64,000 bases of DNA from Olsenella sp. KH3B4. GTDB taxonomy: Bacteria; Actinomycetota; Coriobacteriia; Coriobacteriales; Atopobiaceae. A program made the translations under genes and the position numbers. The stretch is from assembly GCA_900111695.1 (NCBI GenBank), contig FOHD01000008.1, positions 27,995 to 91,994 of the forward strand, read 5' to 3'. The notes beneath the pieces were generated by a model that saw only the letters and a program-made list of their open reading frames with translations, made no database searches and was not told the DNA's origin. How positions within the stretch are numbered: position 1 is the first letter of the stretch; the number at the start of each line of letters is the position of its first letter. Positions 1 through 9,913 of the stretch are shown piece by piece.

Positions 1-792
1 ATGCGTGACGGCGGCGAGGGCCGCCGCCTGGTCGAGCACGCTCACCGAGTAGGGCTGGCGCACCGCGGCGAGTGCCGCCACCACGGGCGCGCTCGCAAGC
101 ACATAGCCCACGCGGGCTCCCGCCAGTGCAAATGCCTTGGAGAACGTGTGCAGGACGGCCAGGTTCTGGTACTCGCCCAGCAGGTCCTCGACGGTCGAGC
201 CCGGGTCTGCGAACTCGATGTAGGCCTCGTCCACCAGCACGATGCCCGGGCATGCCTCGCAGAGTCGGCGCACCCCCTCACGCGGGAAGAGGTCGCCCGT
301 GGGGTTGTTGGGCGAGGTCACGACCACGAGCGTTGCCGTGCGCGCGGCATCGACCAGTGCGTCTACGTTGGGGGCAAAGTCCTTCTCGCGGGGCACCTCG
401 ACCACGGGCGTCTCGACCATGGAGGCGTAGAGGCCGTAGACCGAGAAGGTGGGAGGGCAGCTCACCAGGGCATGCCCCGCACCGCCAAACGCCAGGAAGA
501 AGTTGAAGAGAAGCTCGTCGCCGCCGTTGCCAACAATGACCTGCTCAGGCGCCACGCCATGCCATGCGGCAAGCTGTTCGCGGAGCTCGCCGGCAAGGGG
601 CACGGGGTAGCGGTTCCACGCGGCGCTGGTCACTGCTTCTGCCAGCGCTGGCGCCACCTCGGGAGGGACGCCGTAGTTGTTCTCGTTTGCCGAGAGAACC
701 ACGTCCACGGGCGAGAAGGCCGGGTCATAGGGCTCGAGCGCAGCCGCGGACGGCCGCATGAGTGCACGGACCTTGGGTGTGATTCCTTCCAT
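1..792 (-). CDS. hisC: Histidinol-phosphate aminotransferase, C-terminus cut by window edge
   Basis: A PLP-dependent class I/II aminotransferase that converts imidazole-acetol phosphate to histidinol phosphate using glutamate. The visible 264 codons run in frame to the window edge from ATG at 792 (MEGITPKVRALMRPS). Motifs typical of HisC are present: SANENNYG near residue 35, VTSPNNPTGD in the middle, LVDEAYIEF, and the PLP lysine in HTFSKAFALAGARVG. The start lies 5 bp after the hisD stop, behind a GAGGGG-type ribosome site inside the hisD end. It is the third gene of a minus-strand his operon. Identity is firm; the C-terminal third is outside the window. Confidence 0.93.
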   Translation of the reverse strand, partial: MEGITPKVRALMRPSAAALEPYDPAFSPVDVVLSANENNYGVPPEVAPALAEAVTSAAWNRYPVPLAGELREQLAAWHGVAPEQVIVGNGGDELLFNFFLAFGGAGHALVSCPPTFSVYGLYASMVETPVVEVPREKDFAPNVDALVDAARTATLVVVTSPNNPTGDLFPREGVRRLCEACPGIVLVDEAYIEFADPGSTVEDLLGEYQNLAVLHTFSKAFALAGARVGYVLASAPVVAALAAVRQPYSVSVLDQAAALAAVTH

Positions 793-797
793 CGCCC

Positions 798-2198
798 CTA
801 CCCCTCGTAGCCAGGAAGCTTGGGCACGCCCGGCGTGTCGAGCGTGCGCGGCCACGCGGTGCGGGTGGCGTCCTCGCAAGCGGCAGCGGCGTCTGAGAAG
901 TCCTTCTCGCCTTGCTCGGCAAGCTTCACTCGCAGGCCGGCAGAGAGAGCGTGCGCCCAGAGCCCCTCGGCCTGGGCCATTGCCTGGACGGCAGGCGCAT
1001 CGGCGAGAAGCCCCTGTGGCGTGTAGGAGATGACGCTCGAGTGCTTCTGGAAGTCGTAGACACCAAGCGGGTTGGAGAAGCGCGCCGTGCCACCGGTGGG
1101 AAGCGTGTGGTCGGGGCCGGCAACGTAGTCTCCCAGGGGCTCAGAGCTCCACGCGCCCACAAAGATCGCGCCCGCGTTGCGCACGGAGCCAAGGAGCGAC
1201 ATGGCGTCCTCGCAGTGCAGCTCGAGGTGCTCCGGCGCCACCACGTTCACGGCCTCGACGGCGTCTGCCAGCGTCGCTGCGACAACCACGACGCCGCGGT
1301 CGTCGAGCGAGGCGCGGGTGATCTTCTCGCGCGGACTCTGCGAGACCAGGCGCTCGACGGCAGCAAGGACGCGATCCGGGAGCGACGCGTCGCAGGTCAC
1401 AAGGTAGCAAGAGGCCATGGGATCGTGCTCTGCCTGGGCCATGAGGTCCGCCGCGACAACGACCGGGTCTGCGGAGGCGTCTGCAAGCACGCAGACCTCG
1501 GAGGGTCCGGCGATCATGTCGATGCCCACGTCGCCCGAGACGTGCCGCTTGGCAGCAGCCACGTAGGCGTTGCCGGGGCCCACGACCTTGTCGACGCGGG
1601 GAATGGACTCGGTGCCATATGCCACGGCGCCGATGGCCTGGGCTCCGCCCACGGCGAAGACCTCGTCGACGCCCGCAACGGAGGCAGCCGCCAGCGTGTA
1701 GGCCGAGAGTGTGCCGTCGCGCTGGGGCGGCGTCACCATGACCACGCGGCGCACGCCCGCGACCTTTGCGGGAATGGCGTCCATGAGCACCGTCGAGGGG
1801 TACTGGGCACGGCCACCAGGCACGTAGATAGCCACGGAGTCGAGCGGCGTCACCTTGACGCCCAGGATGGTACCGTCGGGGCGCGTCTCGAACCAGGAGT
1901 TCTCGCGCTGGCGCTCGTGGAACTCGCGAATCTGGCGGTACGCGCGGCGCAGAGACGAGAGGAACTCCTCGTCCACCATGCCGGGGGCGGCATCTACCAG
2001 CTCCTGCGGGACGCGGAACTCGCTCGGGCAGGCATCGTCGAAGCGCTGACAGTACTCGCGGACGGCAGCGTCTCCCCGCTCGCGCACGTCGTCCACAATG
2101 GCGGCAGCGCTCTCCATCACCTCGCGGGGCAGCGCCCCCGAACGGTTGAGGTCTGCCTGCGTGAGCGCCTGTCCGGCGGCAAGCGTGATCCTTCTCAA
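798..2198 (-). CDS. hisD: Histidinol dehydrogenase
   Basis: NAD-dependent, zinc-dependent enzyme that oxidises histidinol to histidine in two steps, the last reactions of histidine synthesis. The 466-residue product carries the HisD landmarks AIYVPGGRAQYPSTVLM, VVGPGNAYVAAAKR, IAGPSEVCVLAD, EHLELHCED and GPDHTLPTGG. The chosen start is TTG at 2198 (LRRITLAAGQAL), because GGGGAG sits 6-8 bases upstream and it follows the hisG stop at 2201 directly; the longer open frame upstream encodes unrelated sequence. The C-terminus is some 30 residues longer than most family members. Cotranscription with hisZG and hisC is inferred from the tight spacing. Confidence 0.94.
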   Translation of the reverse strand: MRRITLAAGQALTQADLNRSGALPREVMESAAAIVDDVRERGDAAVREYCQRFDDACPSEFRVPQELVDAAPGMVDEEFLSSLRRAYRQIREFHERQRENSWFETRPDGTILGVKVTPLDSVAIYVPGGRAQYPSTVLMDAIPAKVAGVRRVVMVTPPQRDGTLSAYTLAAASVAGVDEVFAVGGAQAIGAVAYGTESIPRVDKVVGPGNAYVAAAKRHVSGDVGIDMIAGPSEVCVLADASADPVVVAADLMAQAEHDPMASCYLVTCDASLPDRVLAAVERLVSQSPREKITRASLDDRGVVVVAATLADAVEAVNVVAPEHLELHCEDAMSLLGSVRNAGAIFVGAWSSEPLGDYVAGPDHTLPTGGTARFSNPLGVYDFQKHSSVISYTPQGLLADAPAVQAMAQAEGLWAHALSAGLRVKLAEQGEKDFSDAAAACEDATRTAWPRTLDTPGVPKLPGYEG

Positions 2199-2200
2199 AG

Positions 2201-3871
2201 CTACTCCCCTCTCGTGACCTCGGCGAGACGTGTCGCCAGGTCGCGAATCCTCTTGTCGCAGCGGTATGCGGCCGGGCCCGCAAAGAAGCGGGCGGTGCAC
2301 TCCATGACCTCGTCGACAACGACGAGGTCGTTCTCGCGGAGCGTGGTGCCCGTGGCCGTAATGTCCACGATGCGGTCGGTCATGCCCACAATGGGCCCAA
2401 GCTCGATGTTGCCATGCAGGGTCACGATGTCCACCTGCTGGCCGATGGAGTCGTAGTAGGACTGGGTTATGCGCGGGTACTTGGTTGCCACGCGCACGGT
2501 ACCGCGCCAGGCATAGTTGCTCTCGGCAAGTCCCGCCTTGGCGCGTGGCTCGGCAACCACAAAGCGGCAGCCCCCAAAGCCGAGGTCGACCAGCTGCAGG
2601 ACGTCCATGTTTGCCTCGACGAGCGAGTCGCGACCGCAGATGCCGCAGTCGCAGCCGCCGTGGCCCACGAAGGCGGGCGCGTCTTGGGCGCGCACGATCA
2701 CGTACTCCACGTCTCCCTCGCGTACCGTGAGCTGGCGACCCGGATCGCGCAGGCCCTCAACGGGAAGGCCCGCCGCCTCGAGCACGCGGATGGCGTCTTT
2801 GAGGAGCGACCCCTTGGGGACCGCAATGCGCAGGGGCCTCTCGGCAAGTCTTACGCCGGGGGTGACCACGCCGGACTCGCCCGGCTCGCCGAGGATCTCC
2901 TGCAGGCGCTCGAGCGAGAGAGCAAAGCCGCAGGCAGCAGTGCCCTCCCGGCCGAGGTTGGCGAGAACCGCGTCGTAGCGGCCGCCCGAGGCCAAAGACG
3001 CCGCGATGCCCTCGGCGTAGCCTTTGAAGATGATGCCCGTGTAGTAGTCGAACGAGTTGATGATCGAGAAGTCGAAGGACGCACGGCCGTCGGCAAAGAG
3101 CTCGGAGAGCGAGCCCACCAGGCGTGAGAGCTCCGCGGTGCCGCGGGCGTCCTTCTCAACGCCGGCGGCTTCCAGGAGCTCGTCCAGCTCTGCGACCACC
3201 TCGGCGCCACCCACCAGGCGCGGGATGCGTTGGATTGCGCGTGCGGCGGTGGCATCCAGCTCGCCTGCCGCAACGGCCTTCTCGACCAGCTCGTCCAGCG
3301 AGACGAAATCGGAGTCGTGCACCAGGGCGAGCGCCTCTTCGCGGAAGCGCGCGCTGGGTGCGCAGGCGTCGAGCAGGGCCTTGAGCGGCGTGACCGAACC
3401 CAGCACGATGCGCCACGCAGGCACGTCAAGCGCGCCAAGGGTCTCGGCGAGCAGGCCAACGACCTCGTGCTCGGCGGCAGCGCCGTCACCGCCCACGAGT
3501 TCCACGCCCAGCTGGGTGAACTGGCGTGGCTGGCCCTTGAGCGAGGACTCCTCACGCACGACCGGCGCCTCGTAGCGAAGACGCACAGGCAGGTGGTCCG
3601 GGCTCACGCGCGTGGCGATCATGCGCGCGATGGGAAGCGTGAGATCCGGACGCAGGGTGAGGAGGCTGCCGTCCACGTCGAAGAGCTGGAACGGCAAACC
3701 CTTGATGCGACCCGCTCGCTCGAGCGCGTCACGCGACTCCAAGAGCGGCGTCTCGACCGGGAGGTACCCGTGCGCCGAGAAGACCTCGCGCACGGTGCCG
3801 GAGATGCGCTCGCGCGCGAGCGCCTCCTGAGGAAGGATGTCACGGAACCCGCTTGGTGTGCCTGCTATCAC
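2201..3871 (-). CDS. hisZG: Fused HisZ-HisG: ATP phosphoribosyltransferase regulatory and catalytic subunits in one chain
   Basis: First committed step of histidine synthesis (ATP + PRPP to phosphoribosyl-ATP). Residues 1 to about 330 form a HisZ domain, a class II histidyl-tRNA-synthetase-like fold: GFRDILPQEA, LRPDLTLPIARM, FDFSIINSFDYYTGIIF, SGGRYD. Residues from about 345 (PLRIAVPKGSLL) to 556 form a short-form HisG with GICGRDSLVE and the PRPP loop ITATGTTLRENDL. There is no stop or shift at the junction, only a linker of about 15 residues. Short HisG lacks its own regulatory domain and normally needs HisZ in trans; here both are covalently linked. GTG start at 3871 behind GGGGAGAGGGG. 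First gene of the operon. Confidence 0.93.
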   Translation of the reverse strand: MIAGTPSGFRDILPQEALARERISGTVREVFSAHGYLPVETPLLESRDALERAGRIKGLPFQLFDVDGSLLTLRPDLTLPIARMIATRVSPDHLPVRLRYEAPVVREESSLKGQPRQFTQLGVELVGGDGAAAEHEVVGLLAETLGALDVPAWRIVLGSVTPLKALLDACAPSARFREEALALVHDSDFVSLDELVEKAVAAGELDATAARAIQRIPRLVGGAEVVAELDELLEAAGVEKDARGTAELSRLVGSLSELFADGRASFDFSIINSFDYYTGIIFKGYAEGIAASLASGGRYDAVLANLGREGTAACGFALSLERLQEILGEPGESGVVTPGVRLAERPLRIAVPKGSLLKDAIRVLEAAGLPVEGLRDPGRQLTVREGDVEYVIVRAQDAPAFVGHGGCDCGICGRDSLVEANMDVLQLVDLGFGGCRFVVAEPRAKAGLAESNYAWRGTVRVATKYPRITQSYYDSIGQQVDIVTLHGNIELGPIVGMTDRIVDITATGTTLRENDLVVVDEVMECTARFFAGPAAYRCDKRIRDLATRLAEVTRGE

Positions 3872-4023
3872 GCCTGCCCCTCTCCCCTACTGGTACGTAG
3901 AGCATACCGCTCTGACGCGACGGAAATTGCTACGTGCGCGACGGGCGTCACGCGCTTCTCATGCGCGGGGTGCTCCCCTCGCGTGGCGTCTCGTCTCGTG
4001 CGGTTTCTCGTCTCGTGCGCTGT

Positions 4024-4043
4024 CACTTTAGCATACTAAAGTG
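4024..4043. promoter_or_regulatory. Inverted repeat upstream of his operon
   Basis: Perfect 8-bp arms CACTTTAG and CTAAAGTG separated by 4 bp, lying 150 bp upstream of the hisZG start in AT-richer DNA. It could be an operator or a hairpin; no known regulator is assigned. The rest of 3872-4107 shows no gene. Confidence 0.4.
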
Positions 4044-4107
4044 CCGTGCGCCGCGTAGACGCCAGGCACACAGAGCGTTAACGCGCCATTCATATGAGGA
4101 GAGCTGT

Positions 4108-4140
4108 GATGAGACAAAGGGACTGTCCCTTTGTCTCATC
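4108..4140. repeat. 33-bp near-perfect palindrome at the murJ stop (copy 1 of a repeated element)
   Basis: Arms of 16 bp (GATGAGACAAAGGGAC and its exact complement) flank a single central base. The murJ stop codon (4136-4138) lies inside the right arm. A second copy, same core with the central base complemented, is at 52066-52094. As RNA it would form a strong hairpin, so it may end murJ transcription, although no long T-tract follows. The sequence resembles dispersed REP/BIME-like palindromes. Confidence 0.8.
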
Positions 4141-5884
4141 CGCGGCGGCGAGTGAAGCGGGCGAGAACGGACTTGATGAATCGCGCCTCGGGCACCTTGA
4201 GCAGCACCGCAAGCCCGTACGTCACCAGCACCGAGGGAATACCGGCCACCGCGCAGTACAGCAGCGCGAGAAACGTGTGGCCCTCGCAGCTGCCAAGCAC
4301 AGCCGTGAGCACCCAGAGAATCGCGAGACCCGCAGCGGCGCCCGCAAGCCCGAGAAGTACCGACTTCACGAACGACCGCAGCACCGAGCCAAAGCCCACG
4401 CGCCCCAGAGACCCGCGCAGGTTCGCGATGGTCACGATGTCAACCAGCATGAAGAAGACAAAGGACGTCAGCGCAATCACGAACATGGAGCCCGTCTCGC
4501 CAAACCACGCCGGGTCAAGAAGCAGCAGCACGGCAACCTGACCGGCGCCGCCCACCACGTTTGCCAGCGCATAGACGCGCATCTGGCGCATGGACGAGGT
4601 CACCTTCTGGAAGTACATACCAATGCCGTAGAACGGCAGCGCGCAGGCAAGGCCGCAGATGTAGGCGGCTGTCATGCTCAGCTGGTCGGCAGTGAACTTG
4701 CCCGCCGCAACAAGCGACGCCAGCGGCATCGAGAAGGCAACAAGGTACATGCCAAACGGCACCATAAAGAAGAGGATCTGGCTCATGCCCGAGGTGACGC
4801 CACGCTTGAATCCGTCGATGTCGTCATGTGCAAACAAGTCGGAGAGCTCGGTGAACATAGCCGTGGTGATGGGAACGGCGAGAATGGCGTAGGGCAGCGT
4901 GTACCACAGCCGCGCATAGTAGATGACCGACGCGCCGGAGACCGAGACGGAAAGCGACGTGCTCTGCTGCACCGACGTGGTCACGAACGACGTGATCATG
5001 ACCACCAGCGACGGAATGCCAATGGAGAGCGTGTCCTTGAGCGCGGGGTCATGCCAGTCGATGTGCCACGTAAGGCGGATGCCGTGCTTGCGCAGCGACG
5101 GCATCTGGACCAAGACCTGCACGGCCACGCCGGCGGGATTGCCAATGGCCAGGATCAGGGTTGCCAGCGTGGGGCTCACGTTCGCCAACGCCGCGTAGAG
5201 CAGGAACGAAGCCGTGATGACAAAGTTGTTGAAGATCGAGCTGGCGCTGCTCCAGAAGTAGTCCCTCTCGGCGTTGAGCACGCCCGAGAAGATCGACGAG
5301 AGCGAGTAGAGCACAACCTCCACCACGAAGAACCTAAAGAGGTAGGTCGCGAAGTCCGCGTCGAAGTCACTTGTCGCCGAGAAGGACTGCGTCCACACGA
5401 GCTGCGCGGCAAAGATGAAGCCGAGAATTGCCACCGCGCCCATGAGCAGGGTGACGATGGAGACGAGGTTCGAGGTGTAGCGGCTGGCGCCCTTCTCGCC
5501 CTCGCGCTGTTTGACCGACATGTAGACCGGTAGGAACGCCGTAACCAGCATGCCGCCCACGACGATCTCGTAGAGCTGGTTGGGGAGGTTGTTCGCCACG
5601 GAGTAGCAGCTTGCCACCATGCCGGCGCCAAGCGCAAAGCTCTGACCCCAGGTGCGGAAGAAGCCCGTGATGCGACTGACGACCACAAGGAAGCTCATGA
5701 GGGCGGCATTGCGACCAACCTGGTTCTCGGTGGACTCTGTCGCCTTCGGCTCGACGCCACCGGCGACTGCGACCGCCTTCGGCTCCGCGCCACCGGCGAC
5801 TGCGACCGCCTTTGGCTCGGCTGTCTCTGTCTCCTTGCGCGCCGACGCCATGTGCCTCGGGTGCCTGCTGGGGTTGTCGCTCAC
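4136..5884 (-). CDS. murJ: Lipid II flippase MurJ (MviN family)
   Basis: Polytopic membrane protein (582 aa) that flips lipid II across the membrane for peptidoglycan synthesis. The conserved MurJ start of the core (MSFLVVVSRITGFFRTWG) begins at about residue 63 and is followed by about 14 hydrophobic segments, with YARLWYTLPYAILAVPITTAMFTEL in the region typical of the family (shown here only as landmark YARLWYTLPYAI). The roughly 60-residue N-terminal extension contains two tandem copies of an 11-residue unit EPKAVAVAGGA/V plus a partial third. GTG start at 5884 overlaps the ybaK stop in a GTGA. Encoded downstream of ybaK and uvrA in one apparent transcript. Confidence 0.92.
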   Translation of the reverse strand: MSDNPSRHPRHMASARKETETAEPKAVAVAGGAEPKAVAVAGGVEPKATESTENQVGRNAALMSFLVVVSRITGFFRTWGQSFALGAGMVASCYSVANNLPNQLYEIVVGGMLVTAFLPVYMSVKQREGEKGASRYTSNLVSIVTLLMGAVAILGFIFAAQLVWTQSFSATSDFDADFATYLFRFFVVEVVLYSLSSIFSGVLNAERDYFWSSASSIFNNFVITASFLLYAALANVSPTLATLILAIGNPAGVAVQVLVQMPSLRKHGIRLTWHIDWHDPALKDTLSIGIPSLVVMITSFVTTSVQQSTSLSVSVSGASVIYYARLWYTLPYAILAVPITTAMFTELSDLFAHDDIDGFKRGVTSGMSQILFFMVPFGMYLVAFSMPLASLVAAGKFTADQLSMTAAYICGLACALPFYGIGMYFQKVTSSMRQMRVYALANVVGGAGQVAVLLLLDPAWFGETGSMFVIALTSFVFFMLVDIVTIANLRGSLGRVGFGSVLRSFVKSVLLGLAGAAAGLAILWVLTAVLGSCEGHTFLALLYCAVAGIPSVLVTYGLAVLLKVPEARFIKSVLARFTRRRG

Positions 5885-6384
5885 CTGGTCTCCTCTCGGC
5901 AGATGTCAGCGTAGGTGGCGTCGCAGAACGAAACGAGGTCATTGGGGGCAAGGCGCAGAGAGAGCCCACGCCTGCCGCCCGAGATGCCAATCGTGTCGAA
6001 GAGCTGGGCCGTCTCGTCAATGAGCGTGGGAAAACGCTTCTTCATGCCCACGGGCGAGCAGCCCCCGCGCACGTAGCCCGTGAGACCCTCGAGCTCCTTG
6101 GTGGGAAGCATCGAGAGGCTCTTCTCGCCAGCCGCAGCTGCTGCCTTCTTGAAGTCGAGTTCCTCGCCCACGGGAATGCAGCACACCACGTACGAGCCAG
6201 AGGGAGCCACCGTTACCAGCGTCTTGAACGACGAGTCGGGGTCCACGCCCGCCTCAAGCGCCATGCGGAGCCCCAGCCCGCGCGTGAAGTCGTCCTCCTC
6301 CACCTCGCGGTAGGTGAACGAGATGCCCGCGCGCTCGAGTTCGCGCATGGCGTTGGTCTTCTGGAACTTCTCACGCTTCGCCAT
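5881..6384 (-). CDS. ybaK: Cys-tRNA(Pro)/Cys-tRNA(Cys) deacylase, YbaK/EbsC type
   Basis: A 167-residue trans-editing hydrolase that removes amino acids mischarged on tRNA(Pro). The YbaK domain fills the protein, with FKTLVTVAPSGSYVVCCIP, the family lysine region ELDFKKAAAAAGEKS, and GYVRGGCSPVGMKKRFPTLID near the end of the active-site region. ATG at 6384, three bases downstream of the uvrA stop; its own stop overlaps murJ. The arrangement suggests cotranscription of uvrA, ybaK and murJ; no functional link among them is implied. Confidence 0.92.
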   Translation of the reverse strand: MAKREKFQKTNAMRELERAGISFTYREVEEDDFTRGLGLRMALEAGVDPDSSFKTLVTVAPSGSYVVCCIPVGEELDFKKAAAAAGEKSLSMLPTKELEGLTGYVRGGCSPVGMKKRFPTLIDETAQLFDTIGISGGRRGLSLRLAPNDLVSFCDATYADICREETR

Positions 6385-6387
6385 GTC

Positions 6388-9264
6388 TTAGGCCTCCTCG
6401 GCAGCAAGTCGCGCCCGGTCGCGCTCAAGAATGCGGGCAAGGTAGCGGCCGGTATAGCTCTCGGGGACCTTGGCAACCTCCTCGGGCGTGCCGTACGCCA
6501 CCACCGTGCCGCCGCCGTCTCCGCCCTCGGGACCAAGATCGAGCACGCGGTCGGCCATCTTGATCACGTCGAGGTTGTGCTCGATGACAAGGACGGTGTT
6601 GCCGGCGTCCACCAGGCGCTCGAGCACGTCGATGAGCTGGCGGACGTCCTCGAAGTGTAGGCCCGTCGTAGGCTCGTCGAGGATGTAGAAGGTCTTGCCC
6701 GTCTGCTGACGGTGGAGCTCCTTGGCCAGCTTCACCCGCTGAGCCTCCCCGCCGGAGAGCGTGGTGGCACTCTGACCCAGGTGGATGTAACCCAGGCCAA
6801 CATCGTGCAGGGTCTGCAGCTTGTTCTTAATGCGCGGGATGTTGGTGAAGAAGGCCAGGGCCTCGTTCACCGTCATGTCCAGCACGTCCGAGATTGACTT
6901 GCCGTGGTAGGTGACCTCGAGCGTCTCTCTGTTGTAGCGCTTGCCGTGACAGACCTCGCAGGGCACATAGACGTCGGGCAGGAAGTTCATTTCGATCTTG
7001 ATCTGTCCGTCGCCCTTGCACGCCTCGCAACGGCCGCCGGGCACGTTGAACGAGAAGCGACCGGGGCTGTAGCCGCGCGCACGGCTCTCGGGCGTGGAGG
7101 CGAAAAGCGCGCGCAGGTCGTCCCAGAGACCGATGTAGGTTGCGGGGTTGGAGCGCGGGGTGCGGCCGATGGGGCTCTGGTCGATGTCGATGACCTTGTC
7201 GACGAGCTCTACGCCCTCGAGCTTCTTGTACGGGCCAACCGGCCGCTTGGAGCGATGAACCGCATTGGTGAGCGCCGGTGCCAGCGTGTCGGTGACGAGT
7301 GAGCTCTTGCCCGAGCCCGAGACGCCTGTGACCACGGTGAGCGTGCCCAGCTCGACCTTGGCGGTTACGTTCTTGAGATTGTTCGCGCTGGCACCTGTGA
7401 TCTTGATCGCACCGCGTCCGGGCTTGCGACGCTCCTCCGGAAGGCGAATCTGGCGTCGCCCGGTGAGGTATGCGCCGGTAAGGGAATCGGGACTCGCCTC
7501 AATCTGCTGCGGCGTTCCGGCAGCCACCACGTGTCCGCCCAGCTCGCCCGCGCCGGGACCCATATCGATTACGTAATCCGCCGCGAGGATGGTGTCCTCG
7601 TCGTGCTCGACCACGATCACGGTGTTGCCCATGTCACGGAGGCTCTTGAGCGTTGCGATGAGGCGGTCGTTGTCGCGCTGGTGAAGGCCAATCGACGGCT
7701 CGTCCAGGATGTAGAGGACACCCATGAGACCGGCGCCGATTTGGGTGGCAAGGCGGATGCGTTGCGCTTCTCCGCCTGAGAGTGTCGCCGCGGCACGGCT
7801 GAGCGTAAGGTAGTCGAGGCCCACGTTCACCATGAAGCGCAGGCGCGCCTTGACCTCCTTCACGATGGGGCCGGCGATTGCCTGCTGGCGCTCGGGAATC
7901 TCGAGTGCCTCGAAGAACGCCAGGCAGTCACGGCACGAGAGGTCGCAGACCTCGTTGATGTTCTTGTCGCCCACCGTAACGGCCAGGATTTCGGGCTTCA
8001 GGCGCGCTCCGTGGCACGTGGGGCAGGGCACCTCGTGGATAAAGCGCTCGAGGTGCGTCTTCATGGTCTCCGAGGTGGTCTCCTGGTACTTGTCAAAGAG
8101 AATCTTGCGCACGCCGGAGTACGTGGTGAACCAGTGCGTGTTGCGGCCGTCGCGGGTGCGGTAGTCCACGCGGATCTTGGTGGTGCCCAGACCGTCAAGA
8201 AGCGCCTTCTGCACCTTCTTTGGCAAGTCCTTCCAGGGCGTTTGGTCCGAGGCGCCAAGGTGCGCGCAGACGGCGGAGAGAATCTGCGGGTAGTAGTTGG
8301 AGTGCCCGAAGATCGACCCAAAGACGCCCTCGGCAACGGAGAGCGAGGGGTCGTCGATCAGAGCCTCGGCGTCCACGACCTTGCGGAACCCTAGGCCGTC
8401 GCAGTCGGGGCAGGCGCCGTAGGGAGCGTTGAACGAGAAGTCGCGCGGCTGCAGGTCATCAATCGAGTGCCCGTGGATGGGGCAGGCCAGGGCCAGCGAG
8501 TACTGCAGCAGCTCACCGGGCATGGCCTCGGGGTCGTCACGGTCGGGCAGGAGGTAGACGCCAACCTTGCCGGCAGCCAGCTTGGTCGCCTGCTCGATGG
8601 CCTCAACAATGCGGTTGAGCGAGTTCTCGCGAATCACGATGCGATCCACCACGACCTCGACCGTGTGCTTGAGCTTCTTCTCAAGACGGACCTCGCCGTC
8701 GAGCTCGCGCACCTCGCCGTCGATGCGCACGCGGCTAAAGCCCTCGCGGCGCAGGTCCTCGAAGAGCTTGGTGTACTCGCCCTTGCGACCGAGGACCACA
8801 GGCGCAAGCACCAGCGCGCGGCGACCCTGTCCCTGTGCCAGAACCTTGTCGGCAACCTGGTCGGTTGTCTGGCGCTCGATCACGCGACCGCACTCCGGGC
8901 AGTGGGGCACGCCCACGCGCGCAAAGAGAAGGCGCAGGTAGTCATAGATCTCGGTGACGGTGCCCACCGTGGAGCGCGGGTTTCTCGACGTTGTCTTCTG
9001 GTCGATGGAGACCGCCGGCGAGAGGCCGTCGATAGAGTCAAGGTCGGGCTTGTCCATCTGGCCCAGGAACTGGCGAGCGTAGCTCGAGAGGCTCTCGACG
9101 TAGCGACGTTGGCCCTCGGCGTAGATGGTGTCGAAGGCGAGGCTCGACTTGCCCGAGCCGGAAAGGCCCGTGATAACCGTGAGCTTGTCGCGCGGGATGC
9201 GCACGTCGACGTTCTGCAGGTTGTGCTCGCGGGCCCCGCGTATGACTATGGAGTTGGATGCCAT
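6388..9264 (-). CDS. uvrA: Excinuclease ABC subunit A
   Basis: DNA-damage recognition ATPase of nucleotide excision repair, 958 aa, full length. Two ABC ATPase modules are visible: Walker [15 protein letters not shown] near residue 32 and [14 protein letters not shown] near 650, each with an LSGGEAQR signature and a Walker B ending in DEP. Zinc-binding cysteine pairs occur at CPECGRV and at CEACKGDG plus CEVCHGK. The ATG at 9264 begins [19 protein letters not shown], the usual UvrA N-terminus. No recognisable SOS box was seen in the 110 bp upstream. First gene of the uvrA-ybaK-murJ group. Confidence 0.97.
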   Translation of the reverse strand: MASNSIVIRGAREHNLQNVDVRIPRDKLTVITGLSGSGKSSLAFDTIYAEGQRRYVESLSSYARQFLGQMDKPDLDSIDGLSPAVSIDQKTTSRNPRSTVGTVTEIYDYLRLLFARVGVPHCPECGRVIERQTTDQVADKVLAQGQGRRALVLAPVVLGRKGEYTKLFEDLRREGFSRVRIDGEVRELDGEVRLEKKLKHTVEVVVDRIVIRENSLNRIVEAIEQATKLAAGKVGVYLLPDRDDPEAMPGELLQYSLALACPIHGHSIDDLQPRDFSFNAPYGACPDCDGLGFRKVVDAEALIDDPSLSVAEGVFGSIFGHSNYYPQILSAVCAHLGASDQTPWKDLPKKVQKALLDGLGTTKIRVDYRTRDGRNTHWFTTYSGVRKILFDKYQETTSETMKTHLERFIHEVPCPTCHGARLKPEILAVTVGDKNINEVCDLSCRDCLAFFEALEIPERQQAIAGPIVKEVKARLRFMVNVGLDYLTLSRAAATLSGGEAQRIRLATQIGAGLMGVLYILDEPSIGLHQRDNDRLIATLKSLRDMGNTVIVVEHDEDTILAADYVIDMGPGAGELGGHVVAAGTPQQIEASPDSLTGAYLTGRRQIRLPEERRKPGRGAIKITGASANNLKNVTAKVELGTLTVVTGVSGSGKSSLVTDTLAPALTNAVHRSKRPVGPYKKLEGVELVDKVIDIDQSPIGRTPRSNPATYIGLWDDLRALFASTPESRARGYSPGRFSFNVPGGRCEACKGDGQIKIEMNFLPDVYVPCEVCHGKRYNRETLEVTYHGKSISDVLDMTVNEALAFFTNIPRIKNKLQTLHDVGLGYIHLGQSATTLSGGEAQRVKLAKELHRQQTGKTFYILDEPTTGLHFEDVRQLIDVLERLVDAGNTVLVIEHNLDVIKMADRVLDLGPEGGDGGGTVVAYGTPEEVAKVPESYTGRYLARILERDRARLAAEEA

Positions 9265-9570
9265 GTGAGGTGGCTCCCCTCGTCGTTGCTTGCGTGTCTG
9301 GTAGCTGGCTCTGCGGGCAAGCGGTAGATGCCGTTTCTCGCAGACGTTTTTTGTCAGCCTTTGAGTTTAGCTAAGCGGTGCCCCAGAGCGCAGCCGAGAC
9401 CTTCTCGCACACGTTGCGGCAACAATTCGTACGATTGAGGAGGACGGACGAGAAGAGGCCCCGCCCTGCTGAATTAGTGATACCTACGCCGCAAGGAGTC
9501 CAGCATCAAACGCTAACCGAGAGAGTGTCGAGCACAGGAACGGCAGACATTACTATCGTTGCAGGAGGTG
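9265..9570. other. Intergenic gap upstream of uvrA
   Basis: No supported gene. It must contain the uvrA promoter on the minus strand; no confident -10/-35 pair was found. An 83-codon open frame at 9378-9629 has no good ribosome site and overlaps the start of the next small ORF, so it is not called. Confidence 0.5.
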
Positions 9571-9726
9571 ATGAACCCCAAATACAAGCACCCGGCCAAT
9601 GGGGCCAGGCGCTACGCAAGACAAACTAGCCGGGAAGCCCCCTCTGTTGCTTGCATCATTTGTCATGACGCAGGCAATCTCTTATGTCAGGAGGCACAGA
9701 TGAATCAATACAGACGTAGGTATTAA
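9571..9726 (+). CDS. Possible 51-residue basic small protein
   Basis: Open frame from ATG at 9571 to TAA at 9726, beginning MNPKYKHPANGARRY and ending QMNQYRRRY, rich in Arg/Lys and with three cysteines. AGGAGG lies only two bases before the ATG, closer than usual; a second AGGAGG sits six bases before the internal ATG at 9700. The stop overlaps the ATG of a further 31-codon frame (9726-9821). No family recognised. It may be a leader or decayed sequence rather than a gene. Confidence 0.25.
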   Translation: MNPKYKHPANGARRYARQTSREAPSVACIICHDAGNLLCQEAQMNQYRRRY

Positions 9727-9913
9727 TGCTCATAGCCCTCCTATACCACTTTCCTCTGCACAGTTTCGGGAGAGAGCTTCAATTGGGAGAGTACCCACGC
9801 AACTTATCGGTTGAATGTTGACACTGTGGGCGGAATGGGATCGACAGTAGCAGTTCTCCAGGCACTGATGGAAGGCACAACCCTGCACACGTTGCCAACT
9901 AGGAGGTGAGGCT

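Noticed and set aside
912-2456. 514-codon plus-strand frame over hisD and the end of hisZG
   Set aside because: Antisense shadow of hisD, whose motifs are complete on the other strand.
4094-5533. 479-codon plus-strand frame over murJ
   Set aside because: Antisense shadow of murJ; extreme Arg/His/Glu composition and no domain.
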